32,787 nt of DNA, from assembly GCF_021864535.1 (NCBI RefSeq), contig NZ_JAKJIC010000033.1, positions 1 through 32,787 on the forward strand, read 5' to 3'. The DNA is from Oryzibacter oryziterrae (GTDB lineage Bacteria > Pseudomonadota > Alphaproteobacteria > Rhizobiales > Pleomorphomonadaceae). Below, one piece after another: positions 31,069 to 32,787 of the stretch (the first letter of the stretch is position 1; the number at the start of each line of letters is the position of its first letter). Position numbers and translations under genes: made by a program. Under the pieces are notes generated by a model, which ran no database searches, was not told the origin of the DNA, and saw only the letters and a list, made by a program, of their open reading frames with translations.

Positions 31069-31395
31069 TCAATCCGCAAGGCCTATCATCAGTGAAAGCA
31101 GGTTGCCGAGGGCCGTAAGTTGGCCTTCGCTCAATCGGCCAATGACGGGACCACATTTTCCGCGTGGATAGGCGAGGATCTTGTCGATCATCACTTGTGA
31201 CGGAAGGCGCAGCCCGTTGGAGTCCTCTGGGTCGACTTGCAGCCGGTAAAACGGCGTGTCGGTAAGCGTGCTGGTCAGCAGCGCAACAAGAACACTGTCG
31301 CCGCCAGCAAGCCTGTCCGATTGGATGACGACCGCTGGGCGTGGCTTGCCGTAGTCACCCGGAGCTGAAACCGTGACGATGTCGCCGCGCTTCAT
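31069..31395 (-). CDS. MazF/PemK-family endoribonuclease toxin
   Basis: The 108-residue toxin has the MazF fold motifs: MKRGDIVTVSAPGDYGKPRP at the N terminus, AVVIQSDRL, then LPSQVMIDKILAY. Members cleave mRNA at short sequences. ATG 31395 overlaps the antitoxin stop (ATGA), a classical arrangement that supports this start over an in-frame codon at 31407. It is antisense to the GTA genes and follows g14 convergently. Confidence 0.9.
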   Translation of the reverse strand: MKRGDIVTVSAPGDYGKPRPAVVIQSDRLAGGDSVLVALLTSTLTDTPFYRLQVDPEDSNGLRLPSQVMIDKILAYPRGKCGPVIGRLSEGQLTALGNLLSLMIGLAD

Positions 31396-31619
31396 TCCGG
31401 CGGCCACTCGAAGGCGTGAGCAATGAAGTTCAGGGCGTCCTGTTCCTCAGCCCGACCGCGCAGCACAGCCGCCTGCCGGGCAGCTTCCTCTGAGAACTCC
31501 GGTCGATTTGGATCGGGAACCCAAACCCTTATGAGTTTCATCCCGCGCCGGGCCTGAGCGTGTCGATAACGCTGAAGCTTGCTCGCAGGCGCGGCTCCGG
31601 ACGACTTAACTGCTGGCAT
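31392..31619 (-). CDS. MazE-like antitoxin (DUF3018 family)
   Basis: The 75-residue protein shows the DUF3018 pattern: KLQRYRHAQARRGMKLIRVW, then VPDPNRPEFSEEAARQAAVL and an acidic end. Such proteins pair with MazF/PemK toxins. Start ATG 31619 (MPAVKSSG) is preferred over an open frame extending to 31655. The Trp/acidic C terminus (AEEQDALNFIAHAFEWPPE) is probably the toxin-binding arm. No clear operator was found upstream. Confidence 0.85.
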   Translation of the reverse strand: MPAVKSSGAAPASKLQRYRHAQARRGMKLIRVWVPDPNRPEFSEEAARQAAVLRGRAEEQDALNFIAHAFEWPPE

Positions 31620-31714
31620 CGAACAAAACCTCACTACCGCGCCAATATAAGGCAAGTTTGGCCCGAAGGCGAGATCGTCAGCCTTTCGCGTGGTAGAGCC
31701 TGACCCGAAACTCT

Positions 31715-31791
31715 CTAGTGGTTCTCATGATTCTGACATTTGCTCGGCGCTTTGTATCAGACCGATGCAAATGTCAGAATCGAACCACTAG
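31715..31791. repeat. 77-bp palindromic element A
   Basis: CTAGTGGTTC, a short spacer and GATTCTGACATTTGC pair with GCAAATGTCAGAATC and GAACCACTAG, leaving about 20 unpaired central bases. It has the same outer ends, core ACATTTG and length as the neighbour at 31806-31882. Confidence 0.7.
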
Positions 31792-31805
31792 TAAGTCATT
31801 GTTTA

Positions 31806-31882
31806 TAGTGGAATTTTAGAATTTTACATTTGAGCGCGCGACCGATGTCTTCTGGGACACAAATGTAAATTTCACTCCACTA
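31806..31882. repeat. 77-bp palindromic element B
   Basis: TAGTGGAATTTTAGAA... TTTACATTTG pairs with CAAATGTAAA and TTTCACTCCACTA with small bulges. Its centre shares GACCGATG with element A. The two lie 15 bases apart and fill the gap 31656-31898 between the MazEF and VapBC loci. Confidence 0.65.
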
Positions 31883-31898
31883 GGCGTGGGCATCTGGC

Positions 31899-32303
31899 TC
31901 ATTCGATCGTCACCAGATCGGTTTGGCGGAACTCGTCGGCGGTGGCGAGGATCGGGGCATCGTGGTGGCGGGCGCAGGCGTAGTGCAGGCAGTCGCCGAG
32001 GTTGAGGCCATGGCGGCCGCTGCGGAAACGGTGCATGGCGTCGAGGGCGAGTCGGGTCAGGTCCGATGCCGGCGGCATGTCGCGAATCTCGATGCGGCGG
32101 GCCTCCAGAAATGCACGCACGAGTGACTCTGCCGCTTGCGTCGAGATGTTGAACTTGTCGGGTCTGGCCAGCGCCGTCACCACTTCCAGAACAGCCACCG
32201 GCGAGGTGAAGGCCTGCGGATGGCTGGACAGGGCCGCCGCCACGCGCGCGGCTTCGGGTTCGTCGCTGAGGATGGCGATGATGGCGCAGGCGTCGACGAA
32301 CAT
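31899..32303 (-). CDS. VapC-type PIN ribonuclease toxin
   Basis: The 134-residue PIN protein carries the acidic set: MFVDACAIIAIL (Asp), SPVAVLEVVTAL (Glu), LGDCLHYACA (Asp) and ILATADEF (Asp). VapC toxins cleave tRNA or rRNA. I start it at ATG 32303, which overlaps the antitoxin stop (TGATG); an in-frame GTG at 32315 is less likely. It forms a two-gene operon with the VapB gene, antisense to the GTA genes between g14 and g15. Confidence 0.92.
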   Translation of the reverse strand: MFVDACAIIAILSDEPEAARVAAALSSHPQAFTSPVAVLEVVTALARPDKFNISTQAAESLVRAFLEARRIEIRDMPPASDLTRLALDAMHRFRSGRHGLNLGDCLHYACARHHDAPILATADEFRQTDLVTIE

Positions 32304-32545
32304 CACGCGTCCCACATGGCGTCGAAGACGGAGCGCGGCAGCGGGGTGCGGGCGTTTTCAGAAAGCGCGATGCCGAAGGTGTCCCTGAGGCGGGCCGCGG
32401 TCGCGAGCGGCGTTTCGGCCAGCGTCCGCCGATCGATGGCTTCGCGCATGGCGATGATGATTGCCTCGGAAATGGACACGCCTTCCAGGCGCGCGAATGT
32501 CCGCGTCAGATCGTCGGCCTCGGCATTGGTGACGTTGATGGTCAT
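32303..32545 (-). CDS. VapB-type antitoxin (Rv0623-like)
   Basis: The 80-residue antitoxin begins MTINVTNAEADDLTRTFARL and continues EGVSISEAIIIAMREAIDRR, the pattern of the PSK/Rv0623-like VapB family with an N-terminal ribbon-helix-helix-like domain. The C terminus, with PLPRSVFDAMWDA, should embrace the toxin. ATG 32545 follows AGGAG with a 6-base spacer. It probably binds the direct repeats in its own promoter. Confidence 0.85.
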   Translation of the reverse strand: MTINVTNAEADDLTRTFARLEGVSISEAIIIAMREAIDRRTLAETPLATAARLRDTFGIALSENARTPLPRSVFDAMWDA

Positions 32546-32557
32546 CGAAGACTCCTG

Positions 32558-32597
32558 TCGATGTAGATAAGATAGTCCATCGATGTAGATTTTTCAA
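32558..32597 (-). promoter_or_regulatory. VapBC promoter with two operator direct repeats
   Basis: On the minus strand TTGAAA (complement of 32592-32597), 17 bases and TATCTT (complement of 32569-32574) form a promoter 24 bases before the VapB ATG. TCGATGTAGAT occurs at 32558-32568 and 32580-32590, 22 bases apart, flanking the -10 box on the same DNA face. Confidence 0.65.
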
Positions 32598-32640
32598 TCC
32601 GATCAGAATCTGCAACCAAAAGTAAAGCGGATCTCCTCCC

Positions 32641-32787
32641 ATGGCGACACTTCTTCTCGCCGCTGCCGGCTCTGCGCTCGGCGGCGTCTTTGGCACGACG
32701 GCGGCGATCATCGGTCAGGCGGCCGGTGCGGTGGTCGGCGGCCTGGTCGACAACGCGCTGTTCGGCGACCATTCAGCGCGCGAGATC
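32641..32787 (+). CDS. N terminus of GTA g15-like large baseplate/tail protein (cut by window)
   Basis: The frame opens at ATG 32641 and runs off the window end after 49 codons. The Ala/Gly-rich hydrophobic N terminus (MATLLLAAAGSALGGVFG, then IIGQAAGAVVGGLVDNALFG) is typical of g15, the very large host-specificity/TIM-barrel baseplate protein that follows g14 in GTA clusters. No good ribosome site is seen before it; the sequence upstream is the VapB promoter region. Confidence 0.75.
   Translation, partial: MATLLLAAAGSALGGVFGTTAAIIGQAAGAVVGGLVDNALFGDHSAREI

Overview
The window is high-GC DNA from an alphaproteobacterium, most likely of the order Hyphomicrobiales (Rhizobiales). The indicators are a Rhodobacter-type gene transfer agent (GTA) structural cluster, an Ala-rich protein family common in rhizobia, and a cluster of GANTC (CcrM-type) sites. 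The genus cannot be fixed from sequence alone.

Left part (1-15.5 kb) is an accessory or membrane/envelope region. It holds: the 3' part of an Ala-rich uncharacterised protein; a DUF4405 cytochrome-b-like membrane protein; a small four-helix membrane protein; two paralogous secreted RTX-repeat proteins (3599-5071 and 6641-8266) around a sugar-lactone oxidase (5129-6379, minus); two YitT-family membrane proteins (8352-8969 and 10881-11504) around a PLP aminotransferase; a secreted seven-repeat beta-propeller-like protein; and a secreted protein with two CXXCH haem motifs. Two gene relics lie here. One is the last 51 codons of a second lactone oxidase (3238-3390), which differs from the intact gene only at synonymous sites. 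The other is the C-terminal part of a third YitT gene (13287-13445). They suggest that [oxidase + RTX] and YitT were both amplified and then partly lost.

Right part (15.6-32.8 kb) is a GTA-like head/tail cluster on the plus strand, in canonical order: small terminase, TerL (g2), portal (g3), g3.5, a small unknown ORF, prohead protease (g4), major capsid (g5), connector (g6), DUF3168 (g8), major tail protein (g9), g10, tail assembly chaperone, short tape measure (g11), DUF2460 (g12), DUF2163 hub (g13), NlpC/P60 (g14) and the first 49 codons of g15. No g7 head-tail joining gene is seen. The cluster is broken by non-structural genes, nearly all antisense. Between terminase and portal lie a molybdate-type HTH/PBP regulator (plus strand), a Mop protein, a GNAT-SnoaL fusion and a WYL regulator. 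Between capsid and g6 lies a PIN/antitoxin pair. Between tape measure and g12 lies a DUF465 protein. Between g14 and g15 lie a MazEF and a VapBC pair.

Noncoding signals are rich. A sigma70-like promoter is followed at once by a U-tract hairpin upstream of the small terminase (possible attenuator). A 120-bp palindromic repeat occurs three times and twice overlaps the stop codon of the gene before it. Strong hairpins sit at the ends of protease, capsid and tape measure. A GANTC-dense, CtrA-like intergenic region lies inside the structural operon. A CCCTTTG heptamer could drive a -1 frameshift fusing g10 to the tail chaperone. Two palindromic 77-bp elements lie near the VapBC locus. No tRNA, rRNA, CRISPR array or transposase was seen. 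The 271 bases at 1389-1659 are AT-rich and show nothing definite.
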